DNA from: Oscillospiraceae bacterium
Lineage (GTDB): Bacteria; Bacillota; Clostridia; Oscillospirales; Acutalibacteraceae
Direction of reading: 5' to 3'
Length of the DNA: 43,955 nucleotides
NCBI GenBank assembly: GCA_029098185.1
Contig: JAQXNV010000023.1
Coordinates: forward strand, 1 to 43,955
Positions 17,285 through 27,714 of this stretch are shown here, piece after piece. Positions within the stretch are counted from its first letter, which is position 1; each line of letters opens with the position of its first letter. The notes below the pieces were generated by a model. That model was not told where the DNA came from. It saw nothing but the letters and a program-made list of their open reading frames with translations, and ran no database searches. Made by a program: the position numbers and the translations under genes.

Positions 17285-17310
17285 AAAAAGCCATCCCATG
17301 GATGGCTCGA
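17285..17310 (-). terminator. Terminator of the arginine operon
   Basis: On the minus strand AGCCATC pairs with GATGGCT across a five-base loop and is followed by TTTTTC. It starts just after the argF stop. Confidence 0.75.
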
Positions 17311-17313
17311 AAA

Positions 17314-18219
17314 TTAGTCTTTCATCAGAGCGACCATGACGGCCTTCTGCGCGTGGAGACGGTTCTCCGCTTCCTCAAAGATCTCATTGGCGTGGGCCTC
17401 AAAGACCTTCTCGGTGATCTCCTCCTCCCGGTGTGCCGGCAGACAATGCTGGATCATGCAGTCTGGATGGGCCAGAGCCATGATCGCATCGTTGACCTGG
17501 TAGCCTTGGAAAGCGATCTTCCGCTGCTCGATCTCGCTCTCCATGCCCATGGAGGACCAAACATCGGTAAAGATCACGTCGGCGTCTACTGCGGCTTCAG
17601 CCGGAACAGACGTCATCTTAAAGTTGCTGTACTGCTGTGCAAATTCCAGCACTTCTTTGTCCGGACGGTAATTGTCCGGGCAGGCGATATGAACGTTCAT
17701 GTCCATCTTCAGGCAGCCGGCGATGATGGAGTTGGCCATATTATTGCCGTCGCCGATGTAGCAGACATTGAGCCCCTCCAGGCTGCCCTTAAATTCCCGA
17801 ATGGTCATCAGATCTGCCAATACCTGGCAGGGATGGGCAAAGTCTGTCAGTGCGTTAATGATCGGGATCGAGCCGTATTTAGCCAGATCCTCCACCTGGC
17901 TCTGGGCAAAGGTACGGATCATAATGCCGTCGAGATACCGGGACAGTACCCGGGCAGTATCCTGTACCGGCTCGCCTCTGCCGATCTGCATATCGTTGGC
18001 GGACAGGTAGATCGGCTGACCGCCCAGTTGATACATTCCCACTTCAAAGGAAACACGGGTTCTGGTGGAAGCCTTGGCAAAGATCATGCCCAGAGATTTT
18101 CCCTCCAGCACCTTGTGAGAAATGCCGTGCTTTTGCTCATACTTCAACTGGTCTGCCAGGTTGAGCAGATCGGTGATCTCCTCTCTGGACAGATCCAACA
18201 TTTTGAGTAGATGGTTCAT
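17314..18219 (-). CDS. argF: Ornithine carbamoyltransferase ArgF
   Basis: Makes citrulline from ornithine and carbamoyl phosphate. 301 residues. The carbamoyl-phosphate site STRTR is at 51-55, HPCQ at 129-132 and the ornithine-site HCLPAH starts at 258; FAKASTRTRVSFE and DVWSSMG are typical. SD GGAGG lies before ATG 18219. Last gene of the arginine operon. Confidence 0.96.
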   Translation of the reverse strand: MNHLLKMLDLSREEITDLLNLADQLKYEQKHGISHKVLEGKSLGMIFAKASTRTRVSFEVGMYQLGGQPIYLSANDMQIGRGEPVQDTARVLSRYLDGIMIRTFAQSQVEDLAKYGSIPIINALTDFAHPCQVLADLMTIREFKGSLEGLNVCYIGDGNNMANSIIAGCLKMDMNVHIACPDNYRPDKEVLEFAQQYSNFKMTSVPAEAAVDADVIFTDVWSSMGMESEIEQRKIAFQGYQVNDAIMALAHPDCMIQHCLPAHREEEITEKVFEAHANEIFEEAENRLHAQKAVMVALMKD

Positions 18220-18244
18220 GGTTTTCCTCCTCTTATCCTCTTAT

Positions 18245-19423
18245 TTATTCCGCTTGCAGCACTGCCGCAAACCGCTCCAGACCACAGTCGATCTCCTCAT
18301 AAGAGATGGTCAGCGGCGGCAGGAACCGAATCAGGGTCTTTGCAGTTAGGACCAGCAGTCCTTTTTCAACACAGGCAGATGCCACAGCGCCGGCCTGTTT
18401 ATCTTTGAGCACAACGCCGATCATCATGCCGAGGCCCCGCACACTTTCCACGCCGTCCATCTTCTGGAGCTTCTCCCGCAGGTAAGCGCCCTTTTCCGCA
18501 ACTGCTTGCAGGAACGATGGCTCCGCCACCTGCTCCAACACCGCCAGAGCGCCGGCGCAGACCACCGGGTTGCCGCCAAAGGTGGTGCCGTGCAGCCCGG
18601 GACCCAGTACCTTGCCCAGCTTTTCCACACACAAACAGGCGCCGATGGGCAGTCCACCCCCCAGGCCCTTAGCGCTGGTGACAATGTCCGGCTGCACGCC
18701 GAACTGCTCATAGGCAAACAGCGTGCCGGTACGGCCGATGCCCGTTTGGATCTCGTCGGCGATCAATAGAATATCACGATCCTTACAAAAATCGTAGAGC
18801 TTCTTGACGAAGGCCTTTTCCAGTGGGCAGACGCCGCCTTCTCCCTGGACAAATTCCACCATGACTGCGCAGGTATTGTCTGTCACAGCGGACACAACAC
18901 TGTCCAAATCGTTGGCTTCGCCATAAGCAAAGCCTTCGGTAAAGGGCTGGAAGTGCTGGTGAAATACCGCTTGTCCCGTTGCCGACAGGGTGGTGATGGT
19001 CCTGCCGTGGAAGGAGTTCTTCAGGGTAACGATCTCGGTGTGCTTTTCCCCGTAGGTATCAGAGCCGTATTTTCTGGCCAGCTTGATGGCACACTCATTG
19101 GCTTCTGCGCCGGAGTTGCCGAAGAACACTTTATCCATACCGGTCAGCGTGCACAATTTTTCCGCCAGACGGATCATGGGCTCGCTGTAATACAGGTTGG
19201 AGGTGTGCTGCAATTTCCCTGCCTGGGCCGTCACGGCATCCAGCCAATGATCGTTGCAGTATCCCAGCGCATTGACGCCGATGCCGCTGGTAAAATCGAT
19301 GTATTCTTTCCCGTCACAGTCTACGGCTTTGGCCCCTTTGCCCTCTGTGAGCAAAGTTTGGAACCGGCCATAGGTCTGCATCAGGTATTGTTGTTCTGTT
19401 TCCTTCGCTGTCAAAAAATCCAT
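18245..19423 (-). CDS. argD: Acetylornithine aminotransferase ArgD
   Basis: A PLP enzyme that forms N-acetylornithine from N-acetylglutamate semialdehyde. 392 residues. The PLP lysine is K252 (TSAKGLGGG), DEIQTGIGRTG binds the cofactor ring and the phosphate-binding NSGAEANE is at ~103-110. GGAGG lies seven bases before ATG 19423. Gap of 12 bases after argB. Confidence 0.95.
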   Translation of the reverse strand: MDFLTAKETEQQYLMQTYGRFQTLLTEGKGAKAVDCDGKEYIDFTSGIGVNALGYCNDHWLDAVTAQAGKLQHTSNLYYSEPMIRLAEKLCTLTGMDKVFFGNSGAEANECAIKLARKYGSDTYGEKHTEIVTLKNSFHGRTITTLSATGQAVFHQHFQPFTEGFAYGEANDLDSVVSAVTDNTCAVMVEFVQGEGGVCPLEKAFVKKLYDFCKDRDILLIADEIQTGIGRTGTLFAYEQFGVQPDIVTSAKGLGGGLPIGACLCVEKLGKVLGPGLHGTTFGGNPVVCAGALAVLEQVAEPSFLQAVAEKGAYLREKLQKMDGVESVRGLGMMIGVVLKDKQAGAVASACVEKGLLVLTAKTLIRFLPPLTISYEEIDCGLERFAAVLQAE

Positions 19424-19435
19424 GGTGTCCCTCCG

Positions 19436-20290
19436 TTAATACAGCATCGTGCCGCAGCCTTCGTCGCAGAACAGCTCGATGAGAATCGAGTGGGCGATCC
19501 GGCCGTCGAGAATGATCGCTCGGCTGACGCCTCGGCGCACCGCTTCCACGCAGCAGTCGATCTTCGGGATCATGCCGCCGGTAATGATGCCCTGGCGCTG
19601 AAGCCGCGGCACATCACTGACATTGACTGCCGGGATCAAGGTATCCTCATCGTCCTTGTCCAGCAGCAGTCCACGGATGTCGGTCATCAGGATCAGCTTT
19701 TTCGCGCCCAGGTCTGCGGCGATGCGGGCCGCTGCAATGTCGGCGTTGATATTGTACTTTGTCCCGTTGAGCCCGCCGCCCACCGTTGCGATGATCGGGA
19801 TATAGCCCTTTTCTACAGCGTCTTTAATGATGGTGGTGTCCACGTTGACGATCTCGCCCACCAGGCCAAGATCGACGCCTTCCATCTTGCTGGCGTGGAT
19901 CATGCCGCCGTCCAGGCCGCACAAGCCCACAGCTTTTCCGCCGCTCTGCTGCAAAAGCTGCACCAGATCCTTGTTTACCTTGCCGGCCAGGACCTCCTGG
20001 ACTACCTCCATGGTGTCCTCGTCGGTATAGCGGAGGCCTTTGACAAACTTGCTCTCGATTTGAAGACGTTCCAACATTTTATTGATCTCCGGCCCGCCGC
20101 CGTGGACCAATACTACATGGATACCGACTGACTGCATCAGGACGATGTCCCGCATCATGGCAGCCTTCAGTTCTTCGTTGATCATCGCGTTGCCGCCATA
20201 TTTGACCACAATCGTTTCGCCGGAATATTTTTGGATGTAGGGCAATGCCTGCACTAAAATGGCAGCCCGGTCATTATTGGAAATTTTCAT
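19436..20290 (-). CDS. argB: Acetylglutamate kinase ArgB
   Basis: Phosphorylates N-acetylglutamate, usually the arginine-inhibited step in organisms that use the ArgJ cycle. 284 residues. The N-terminal VVKYGGNAM (K30) and the VLVHGGGPEIN phosphate/substrate loop are intact. An N-terminal helix (~1-20) precedes the kinase core, as in arginine-sensitive hexameric enzymes. It sits between argJ and argD. Confidence 0.95.
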   Translation of the reverse strand: MKISNNDRAAILVQALPYIQKYSGETIVVKYGGNAMINEELKAAMMRDIVLMQSVGIHVVLVHGGGPEINKMLERLQIESKFVKGLRYTDEDTMEVVQEVLAGKVNKDLVQLLQQSGGKAVGLCGLDGGMIHASKMEGVDLGLVGEIVNVDTTIIKDAVEKGYIPIIATVGGGLNGTKYNINADIAAARIAADLGAKKLILMTDIRGLLLDKDDEDTLIPAVNVSDVPRLQRQGIITGGMIPKIDCCVEAVRRGVSRAIILDGRIAHSILIELFCDEGCGTMLY

Positions 20291-20336
20291 AATACAAAAG
20301 CTCTTCTCCTAAATTTAATATAAAATGGCGCATTCT

Positions 20337-21557
<1,221 letters not shown>

Positions 21558-21651
21558 GGGAATCGCTTCTTTCTCTTTTTATATCGTTTAGTCGATCTTT
21601 CGATTTTTATTCTATAGTAACCACTATTTTTATAGCACTTTATTCTCCTAA

Positions 21652-22686
21652 TTAAAATGCCGGCGGCACCATGGTCAGTCCCATGGTCTCCTCTAACCCA
21701 AAGACCAGGTTCATGTTTTGCACTGCCTGACCGGCGGCGCCCTTTACCATATTATCGATGGCGGAGATAGCCACCAGCAAGTTGGCCTTTTCATCAACGT
21801 GGATGGACACATCGACAAAGTTGGAGCAACGCACGTGCTTAACATCGGCAACGGCGCCCTTTGGCAGGACACGCACAAAATACTCGTCCTTGTAGAACGC
21901 CTCGTACACTTGCCGGAGCTGCTCCTCGGTGACGCCCTCGTTGAGGCGGGCGTAACACGTTGCCAAAATCCCCCGGTTAATGGGCAGCAGGTGCGGCACA
22001 AAGGTCACGCTGGCCTTTTGACCGGAAAGCTTTGTCAGTGTCTGCTCCATCTCCGGGCAGTGGCGGTGATTGGCCACCTTGTAGGCAGAAAAGCTCTCGT
22101 TAAGCTCCGGGTAATGGGTGCGCTGGGAGGGTTTTCTGCCGCAGCCGGTGGTGCCTGATTTACAGTCGGCAATGATGCCCTGGACCGACACCAGGTGATT
22201 GACTACAGCCGGCGCCAGCGCCATAGGCACGGCGGTGGTGTAGCAGCCGGGATTAGCGATGAGCTTCTTGCCCTTGATCTCGTCCCGGAAAAATTCCGGC
22301 ATACCGTAAACGGCCTGCTTGTGCAGCTCTTTGTTGTCGAACTCGCCGTCGTACCACGCTTTGTACGTTTCCTCGTCCTCCAGACGAAAATCGGCACCCA
22401 AGTCGATGAACACCTTACCGTGGTCTGCGCACTGCTGTGCCAATCCCTGAGAAAGGCCGTGGGGCAGTGCCGCAAAAATCACGTCGCATTTCTCCACGAC
22501 GGTATCCTGATCGGCGCAGACCATATCGCACAGACCGCGATAGGATGGATACACCTCGCTCAGGGCAGTTCCCTCAAAGCTGACGGAACTGATCGCCGTG
22601 AGTTCCACCTGAGGATGTCCCAACAGGAGACGCACCAGCTCTGCCCCCGCATAACCGGTCGCACCGACAATTCCCGCTTTGATCAT
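21652..22686 (-). CDS. argC: N-acetyl-gamma-glutamyl-phosphate reductase ArgC
   Basis: NADPH-dependent reduction of acetylglutamyl phosphate. 344 residues from ATG 22686 (GGAGG eight bases upstream; an in-frame TTG two codons earlier is too close). The NADP loop is GIVGATGYAGAEL, the catalytic cysteine is C148 in NPGCYTTA and the catalytic His is in HRHCPEM or the later region. Standard length. Confidence 0.96.
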   Translation of the reverse strand: MIKAGIVGATGYAGAELVRLLLGHPQVELTAISSVSFEGTALSEVYPSYRGLCDMVCADQDTVVEKCDVIFAALPHGLSQGLAQQCADHGKVFIDLGADFRLEDEETYKAWYDGEFDNKELHKQAVYGMPEFFRDEIKGKKLIANPGCYTTAVPMALAPAVVNHLVSVQGIIADCKSGTTGCGRKPSQRTHYPELNESFSAYKVANHRHCPEMEQTLTKLSGQKASVTFVPHLLPINRGILATCYARLNEGVTEEQLRQVYEAFYKDEYFVRVLPKGAVADVKHVRCSNFVDVSIHVDEKANLLVAISAIDNMVKGAAGQAVQNMNLVFGLEETMGLTMVPPAF

Positions 22687-22758
22687 GTTCAATTCCTCCC
22701 AATTTCAATTTCCGATTTTGATGAGACAGCCTGTTTTATTTTGGCTGTTTTCAACGCT

Positions 22759-24135
22759 TCAGTTTTCTTCCAGCAGCTTCAGGACACGGTTGGCCTGATA
22801 CGCTACATTTTCCGGTGCGGGCGCACCCAGCACCTTTCTGCCATTGACACACCGCTCTAGGGAAATGGCCTCGTAGACATCGTCATCAAACAGGTCACAT
22901 ACGGTGCGGTATTCGTCCAGGGACAATGTTTCCAGCGTCTTGTCGTGCTGGATGCAATAAGCCACCAGTGTCCCCGTCGCTTTGTACGCGTCCCGGAAGG
23001 CCATCCCTTTGCCCACCAGATAATCGGCACAGTCGGTGGCGTTGATGAAGCCCTTGGCCGCCGCCTTGCGCATATTTTCCGGGATCGGCTTCATGGTGTC
23101 GATCATGGGGATAAAGGCCGTCAGACACAGCCGCAGCGTATCCACCGCATCAAAGATAGCTTCCTTGTCCTCCTGCATATCCTTGTTATATGCCAGCGGC
23201 AGTCCCTTGAGCATAGTCAGCAGCGTCATGAGATCGCCAAAGACACGGCCGGATTTTCCACGGACCAGCTCGGCAATATCCGGGTTTTTCTTCTGGGGCA
23301 TAATGCTGGAGCCGGTAGCGAAAGCATCGTCCAGCTCGACGAATTTAAACTCCCAGGAGCACCACAAAATGATCTCCTCAGAGAACCGGGACAGGTGAAC
23401 CATTGCGAGGGAAATCGCACTTGCTAATTCTACACAGAAATCCCGGTCTGCTACGCTGTCGAGACTGTTGTTGGTTGGGCCGGCAAAGCCCAGGAGCTTT
23501 GCGGTCATCTCCCGGTCCAGGGGATAGGTTGTGCCCGCCAGGGCGCCGGCGCCCAGAGGCAGCTCGTCCATCCGGTTTTTTGCGTCCCGAAGCCGTCCCA
23601 GATCCCGCAGGAACATCTCGGCATAGGCCATGAGATGATGGCCGAAGGTGATGGGCTGTGCCCGCTGCATATGGGTATATCCCGGCATGACGTCGCTTTT
23701 ATGGAGCAGCGCCTTATTGCACAGCACGGTGATCAATTCCCGGATCTGCTGAGAGAGAGCATCGCACTCTTTTTTGAGCGTCAGGCGAATATCTGTTGCC
23801 ACCTGATCGTTTCGGCTGCGGGCTGTATGCAGTCGCTTGCCGGTGGTGCCGATCCGCTGGGTCAGCTCGCCTTCCACAAAGGTATGAACATCCTCAGCGT
23901 TGGGATCGATCTCCAGCTTGCCGCTGTCGATGTCCGCCTTGATCTGCTCCAGCGTATCGCAGATATGCTGTGCTTCCGACTGCTCGATGATCCCGCAAGC
24001 TCCCAGCATGGTCGCATGGGCAATGCTGCCGGTGATGTCCTCATGGATCATGCGGCTGTCAAAGGAAATGGAAGAATTAAAATCGTTTGTTTTCTTGTCA
24101 ATTTCTTTGGAAAAACGTCCTGCCCAAAGTTTCAT
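22759..24135 (-). CDS. argH: Argininosuccinate lyase ArgH
   Basis: Cleaves argininosuccinate to arginine and fumarate. 458 residues. The fumarase-superfamily signature GSSIMPQKKNP is at 275-285 with the catalytic Ser in the GSS loop; GYTHMQRAQP carries the conserved His (~155). CGGAGG lies upstream of ATG 24135. A 142-base gap with two hairpins separates it from argG. Confidence 0.96.
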   Translation of the reverse strand: MKLWAGRFSKEIDKKTNDFNSSISFDSRMIHEDITGSIAHATMLGACGIIEQSEAQHICDTLEQIKADIDSGKLEIDPNAEDVHTFVEGELTQRIGTTGKRLHTARSRNDQVATDIRLTLKKECDALSQQIRELITVLCNKALLHKSDVMPGYTHMQRAQPITFGHHLMAYAEMFLRDLGRLRDAKNRMDELPLGAGALAGTTYPLDREMTAKLLGFAGPTNNSLDSVADRDFCVELASAISLAMVHLSRFSEEIILWCSWEFKFVELDDAFATGSSIMPQKKNPDIAELVRGKSGRVFGDLMTLLTMLKGLPLAYNKDMQEDKEAIFDAVDTLRLCLTAFIPMIDTMKPIPENMRKAAAKGFINATDCADYLVGKGMAFRDAYKATGTLVAYCIQHDKTLETLSLDEYRTVCDLFDDDVYEAISLERCVNGRKVLGAPAPENVAYQANRVLKLLEEN

Positions 24136-24184
24136 AACTGGTTGCCTCCGATTGTGAGATTGATGGTAAAACGTAAACGTTTCG

Positions 24185-24223
24185 TCCGCCGGATAAAGCG
24201 GCGGAAGGAATGCCCCAACGGGC
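24185..24223. other. Two hairpins between argG and argH
   Basis: TCCGCCG/CGGCGGA (about 24185-24206) and GCCC/GGGC (24213-24223) lie in the argG-argH gap. On the minus strand neither is followed by a T run; on the plus strand the second is followed by GGTTTTTG. They may act as mRNA processing or stability elements. Confidence 0.4.
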
Positions 24224-24277
24224 GGTTTTTGCTCTTTAGCATCGATAGTTGACTACGCCTTTTGCTATCGTTTCAGA

Positions 24278-25507
24278 TCACTGATTCTTTGCAAGGCCTT
24301 TCTTTGCGCGGACCTTGATGCCCAGGCCAAAGAGGTTGATGAAGCCGGCAGCGTCACCCTGATTATAAACGTGGTCCTCAGCAAAGGTGGCCACTTCGTC
24401 ATCGTAGAGAGAATACGGAGATGTGACGCCAGCGTCGATGATGTTGCCCTTGTACAGCTTCATCTTCACATCGCCGCTGACGCACTGCTGTGTCTCATCG
24501 ACAAAAGCGGACAGTGCCTCCCGCAGCGGATGATACCATTTGCCGTCATAGACCAGCTCGCCAAACTTGATGGCCACGAGCTGCTTGTAGTGATAGGTGT
24601 CCTTTTCCAGGCACAGCTCCTCCAGCTTGTTGTGGGCGTGGTAGATGATGGTGCCGCCTGGTGTCTCATAGACGCCTCTGGACTTCATGCCAACAAGACG
24701 GTTCTCCACGATGTCGGAGATACCGATGCCGTTTTTGCCGCCCAGCTCGTTGAGCTTCTCCACCATTTCCAAAGCTTCCAGCTTCTCGCCGTTGAGGGCC
24801 ACCGGCACGCCCTTTTCAAAGGTCAGCGTGATCTCTGTGGGCTCGTCCGGCGCCTGCAGCGGGGAAACGCCCATCTCCAAAAAGCCTTCCTTCTCATAGG
24901 TCGGCTCGTTGGCCGGATCCTCCAGGTCAAGGCCCTCGTGAGACAGATGCCATACGTTCTTATCCTTGGAGTAGTTGGTCTCTCTGGTGATCTTCAGCGG
25001 AATGTTTCTGGCTTCCGCATACTCGATCTCCTCTTCTCTCGATTTGATGTCCCAGGTTCTCCAGGGCGCGATGATGGTCATATCCGGCGCAAAAGCACGG
25101 ATGGCCAGCTCAAAACGGACCTGGTCGTTGCCCTTGCCGGTGCAGCCGTGGCAGATCGCGTCGGCGCCTTCGGCTTTAGCGATCTCTACCAGACGCTTGC
25201 CGATGAGCGGACGGGCAAAGGAGGTGCCCAGCAGATAGTTGTTCTCATAAACAGCGCCGGCCTTTACCGTGGGCCAAACATATTCCTCGATGAACTCCTT
25301 TTTGATGTCCTCGATGTACAGCTTGGAAGCGCCGGTCTTGAGGGCTTTTTCTTCCAGGCCCTCCAGCTCGTGCGCGCCCTGGCCCACATCGGCGGCAACT
25401 GCGATGACTTCACAGTTATCGTAGTTCTCCTTGAGCCACGGAATAATGATGGATGTATCCAAACCGCCTGAATACGCCAAGACTACTTTTTTAATTTGAT
25501 TTGCCAT
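24278..25507 (-). CDS. argG: Argininosuccinate synthase ArgG
   Basis: Condenses citrulline and aspartate using ATP. 409 residues. The PP-loop AYSGGLDTS is at 11-19; further conserved blocks are [15 protein letters not shown] and ETPGGTI. AGGGAAG precedes ATG 25507. First gene of the operon, which supplies all steps from N-acetylglutamate to arginine; argA and carAB are not in the window. Confidence 0.96.
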   Translation of the reverse strand: MANQIKKVVLAYSGGLDTSIIIPWLKENYDNCEVIAVAADVGQGAHELEGLEEKALKTGASKLYIEDIKKEFIEEYVWPTVKAGAVYENNYLLGTSFARPLIGKRLVEIAKAEGADAICHGCTGKGNDQVRFELAIRAFAPDMTIIAPWRTWDIKSREEEIEYAEARNIPLKITRETNYSKDKNVWHLSHEGLDLEDPANEPTYEKEGFLEMGVSPLQAPDEPTEITLTFEKGVPVALNGEKLEALEMVEKLNELGGKNGIGISDIVENRLVGMKSRGVYETPGGTIIYHAHNKLEELCLEKDTYHYKQLVAIKFGELVYDGKWYHPLREALSAFVDETQQCVSGDVKMKLYKGNIIDAGVTSPYSLYDDEVATFAEDHVYNQGDAAGFINLFGLGIKVRAKKGLAKNQ

Positions 25508-25547
25508 AATTCTTCCCTCGCAATTTGCATAGTAAATATAGAAAACT

Positions 25548-25565
25548 GTCTGTCAACGCACAGAC
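25548..25565 (-). other. Leader hairpin of the arginine operon
   Basis: GTCTGT-GCGTTG-ACAGAC forms a 6-bp stem just after the predicted start of the argG transcript. There is no T run, so it is not a terminator. Confidence 0.4.
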
Positions 25566-25577
25566 TTTATAGTTCCT

Positions 25578-25627
25578 ATTATACTACGGTATCCAAAAAT
25601 TGCAAGTAGTATTTGTATATTTATTCA
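25578..25627 (-). promoter_or_regulatory. argG operon promoter with an ARG-box-like site
   Basis: On the minus strand, -35 TTGCAA (25600-25605) and -10 TATAAT (25578-25583) are 16 bases apart, about 70 bases before the argG ATG. Nine bases upstream of the -35 lies TGAATAAATATACA (25614-25627), one mismatch from the TGAATA-x2-TATTCA palindrome bound by ArgR/AhrC-type repressors. Arginine control through ArgR is an inference. Confidence 0.6.
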
Positions 25628-25637
25628 CAAAAACAGC

Positions 25638-25657
25638 ATATCCCCCGAATATCCCCC
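25638..25657. repeat. Tandem ATATCCCCC repeats in the argG/flavin reductase intergenic region
   Basis: Two copies of ATATCCCCC (25638-25646 and 25649-25657) start 11 bases apart, about one helical turn, between the divergent promoters. They could be a paired binding site; no regulator is known for it. Confidence 0.4.
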
Positions 25658-25680
25658 AATTTCTGTGAAAAAACACAGGC

Positions 25681-25709
25681 TTGCAATTTTTAGAAGATGC
25701 GTATACTAT
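25681..25709 (+). promoter_or_regulatory. Sigma-A promoter of the flavin reductase gene
   Basis: TTGCAA (25681-25686) and TACTAT (25704-25709) are spaced 17 bases apart, 45 bases before the ATG. The -35 and following TTTTT match the divergent argG promoter. Confidence 0.65.
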
Positions 25710-25753
25710 GGATACAGACCTGCTTCCCAAACGGAAGCGAAAAGGAGGAAACC

Positions 25754-26272
25754 ATGATGAATGAACCAATCTGGGAAACGATTGCGCCGTCAGAGCTGAC
25801 CTTTAACCCCTTTACGCTGATCGGCAGTGAATGGATGCTGGTCACTGCCGGCAATGAGACAAAACACAATACCCTCACCGCAAGCTGGGGCGGTCTGGGC
25901 GTGCTGTGGAAAAAAGATGTATCCTTCGTGTTCATCCGGCCCCAGCGCTACACCATGGAATTTATGGCCCGGGAGGACTACTATTCCCTCTGCTTTTTCG
26001 ACAAAAGCCATCGGTCGATCCTGGCCTACTGCGGCGCTCACTCCGGCCGTGACGTAGATAAGGACAAACAGACCGGTCTGACGCCGATCTTTGATGAAGC
26101 CGCTCCCTACTACGCCCAGGCCCGCCTGGTGATGATCTGCAAAAAAATGGCCTGCCAGCAACTGGACCCCAAGTGCTTTATCGACCCCACCATCGACGGC
26201 GACATCTACCCCACAAAGGATTATCACAATCTGTTTGTGGGCAGCATCGAAAAAGTCCTCATCCGAAAATAA
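25754..26272 (+). CDS. Flavin reductase-like (split-barrel FMN-binding) protein
   Basis: 172 residues from ATG 25754, five bases after AAAGGAGG; the next ATG (25757) is equally possible. The sequence TASWGGLGVLWKKDVSFVFIRPQRYTMEF is broken over the FMN-binding split barrel of the flavin reductase/FlaRed family; CFFDKSHRSILAYCGAHSGRD follows. Members bind FMN and serve as NAD(P)H:flavin reductases or flavoredoxin-like electron carriers. The substrate cannot be told from sequence. It is monocistronic, divergent from argG and convergent with hflX. Confidence 0.82.
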   Translation: MMNEPIWETIAPSELTFNPFTLIGSEWMLVTAGNETKHNTLTASWGGLGVLWKKDVSFVFIRPQRYTMEFMAREDYYSLCFFDKSHRSILAYCGAHSGRDVDKDKQTGLTPIFDEAAPYYAQARLVMICKKMACQQLDPKCFIDPTIDGDIYPTKDYHNLFVGSIEKVLIRK

Positions 26273-26330
26273 GCGCGTAGCAGGAAACATCGCTGAAAAT
26301 CCCGCTTTTTGCAAACAACGCCTGATAAAG

Positions 26331-26370
26331 AAAAAGAAGTCTCAGGATCCTGCCTGGGACTTCTTTTTGT
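26331..26370. terminator. Bidirectional terminator between the flavin reductase gene and hflX
   Basis: AAAAAGAAGTCtCAGG pairs with CCTGgGACTTCTTTTT around a six-base loop. A on one side and T on the other make it functional in both directions. The two genes converge here. Confidence 0.9.
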
Positions 26371-26387
26371 ATATATTCATTATTTGG

Positions 26388-26401
26388 TGAATATTTATTC
26401 A
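26388..26401. promoter_or_regulatory. Perfect ARG-box-like palindrome at the 3-prime end of hflX
   Basis: TGAATATTTATTCA is a perfect match to the core ArgR/AhrC palindrome and overlaps the hflX stop codon. It is about 0.9 kb from argG and not at a promoter. It may be chance in AT-rich DNA or an auxiliary site. Confidence 0.3.
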
Positions 26402-27670
26402 ATCTTCTGTATTTTCCAGCACATAGGGCCGCAGCGATTCCAGTAAGTCCGGCGACACCATAGCCGTCATTTTGAGGCCCTCCGGCACATAGGCCTCTGT
26501 GAGCACGACACCATCCTTACGGACCTCTGCTGCCAATCCGCTTTTGGAAAAGGGCAGCAGCGCAGTGATCCGAACATTTTTCCGCGGCAGATTGTCCTCA
26601 ATAGCTTGCAGCAGATCGGGAATGCCCTCCCCTGTTGCAGCACTGATCCGCACACAGTTGCCGATGGCCATCATATCGGAAAGCCCCGGCACCAGATCAC
26701 ATTTATTGAGCACGTTGAGCACCGGTTTTTCCCGGCAGCCAAGACTTTCCAACAGTTCTCTTGTCACCTGCAAATGCACCTGCGCTTCCTCGCTGGAAGC
26801 GTCGCAGATGTTGAGGATAATGTCCGCTCCCGCCGCCTGCTCCAGCGTAGAGCGAAATGCCTCCACCAGATGGTGAGGCAGCCGCCGCACCAGGCCAACC
26901 GTATCGATGAGCATGACCGTCTTACCGCTGGGCAGCTTTAACGAGCGGGCTGTTGGGTCCAGCGTGGCAAACAGCTTGTTTTCTGCCAGTACGCCGGCCT
27001 GCGTCAAAAAATTCATCAGGGTGCTCTTGCCCACATTGGTATACCCCACCAGGGCCACCGTCACGACGCCTTCCTTCTGCCGCCGCTTATTGAGCAGATC
27101 CCGGTGCTTTTCCACCTGGGAAAGCTGCTCCCGCAGGGACTGGATCCGTCGGTTGATATGGCGGCGGTCTGTCTCCAGCTTTGTTTCACCAGGGCCTCTG
27201 GTACCGATACCACCGCCCAGCCGGGACAGCTCTACGCCCTTACCTGTCAGCCGGGGCAGCATATACTTGAGCTGTGCCAATTCTACCTGCAGCTTGCCCT
27301 CTTTCGTGATGGCCCGGGCTGCGAAAATATCCAGGATGAGCATGGTCCGGTCAATGGTGTGGACATCGGTGATCTTTTCGATGTTTCGAATTTGGGTCGG
27401 CGTCAGTTCCCGGTCAAAGACCAGCAGATCAATTTCCTGCTCCCTGCAGAATTGCGCGATCTCCTCCATCATGCCGGAACCAACGCAGGTAGCTGTTTCC
27501 GGCGACGGCCGTTTCTGGATCATAGAGCCAAAGGGCTCCGCGCCGGCGCTGCGCACTAATTCGTACAGCTCCGCCATAGACGCTTCTGCGTCAAATTCTC
27601 CTGTATCTACCGAGATCAGCAGCGCTCGTTCCGCTGCCGTTTCATTTTCATGCAGCTCTGTTTTGGCCAT
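26399..27670 (-). CDS. hflX: GTPase HflX
   Basis: A ribosome-associated GTPase that splits or rescues stalled ribosomes under stress. 423 residues from ATG 27670 (AGGAGG seven bases upstream). The HflX N-terminal domain ends with the diagnostic GGGIGTRGPGE (152-162); a coiled linker (~165-197) follows. G domain: G1 GYTNVGKST (209-217), G3 DTVGL (256-260), G4 NKCD (322-325). A C-terminal extension is present to 423. Confidence 0.95.
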   Translation of the reverse strand: MAKTELHENETAAERALLISVDTGEFDAEASMAELYELVRSAGAEPFGSMIQKRPSPETATCVGSGMMEEIAQFCREQEIDLLVFDRELTPTQIRNIEKITDVHTIDRTMLILDIFAARAITKEGKLQVELAQLKYMLPRLTGKGVELSRLGGGIGTRGPGETKLETDRRHINRRIQSLREQLSQVEKHRDLLNKRRQKEGVVTVALVGYTNVGKSTLMNFLTQAGVLAENKLFATLDPTARSLKLPSGKTVMLIDTVGLVRRLPHHLVEAFRSTLEQAAGADIILNICDASSEEAQVHLQVTRELLESLGCREKPVLNVLNKCDLVPGLSDMMAIGNCVRISAATGEGIPDLLQAIEDNLPRKNVRITALLPFSKSGLAAEVRKDGVVLTEAYVPEGLKMTAMVSPDLLESLRPYVLENTED

Positions 27671-27714
27671 CGGCACACCTCCTTGCAAAGTTCTGTCTCA
27701 TTCGACATAATCCC

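Noticed and set aside
16759-18210. 483-codon plus-strand frame opposite ybaK and argF
   Set aside because: It spans two well-defined genes and a terminator on the other strand; no family resemblance.
24371-25471. 366-codon plus-strand frame opposite argG
   Set aside because: Shadow of argG with low-complexity, antisense-like protein.
25508-25580. T-box or other riboswitch in the argG leader
   Set aside because: The leader is only about 70 bases with one 6-bp hairpin; no T-box sequence or terminator.
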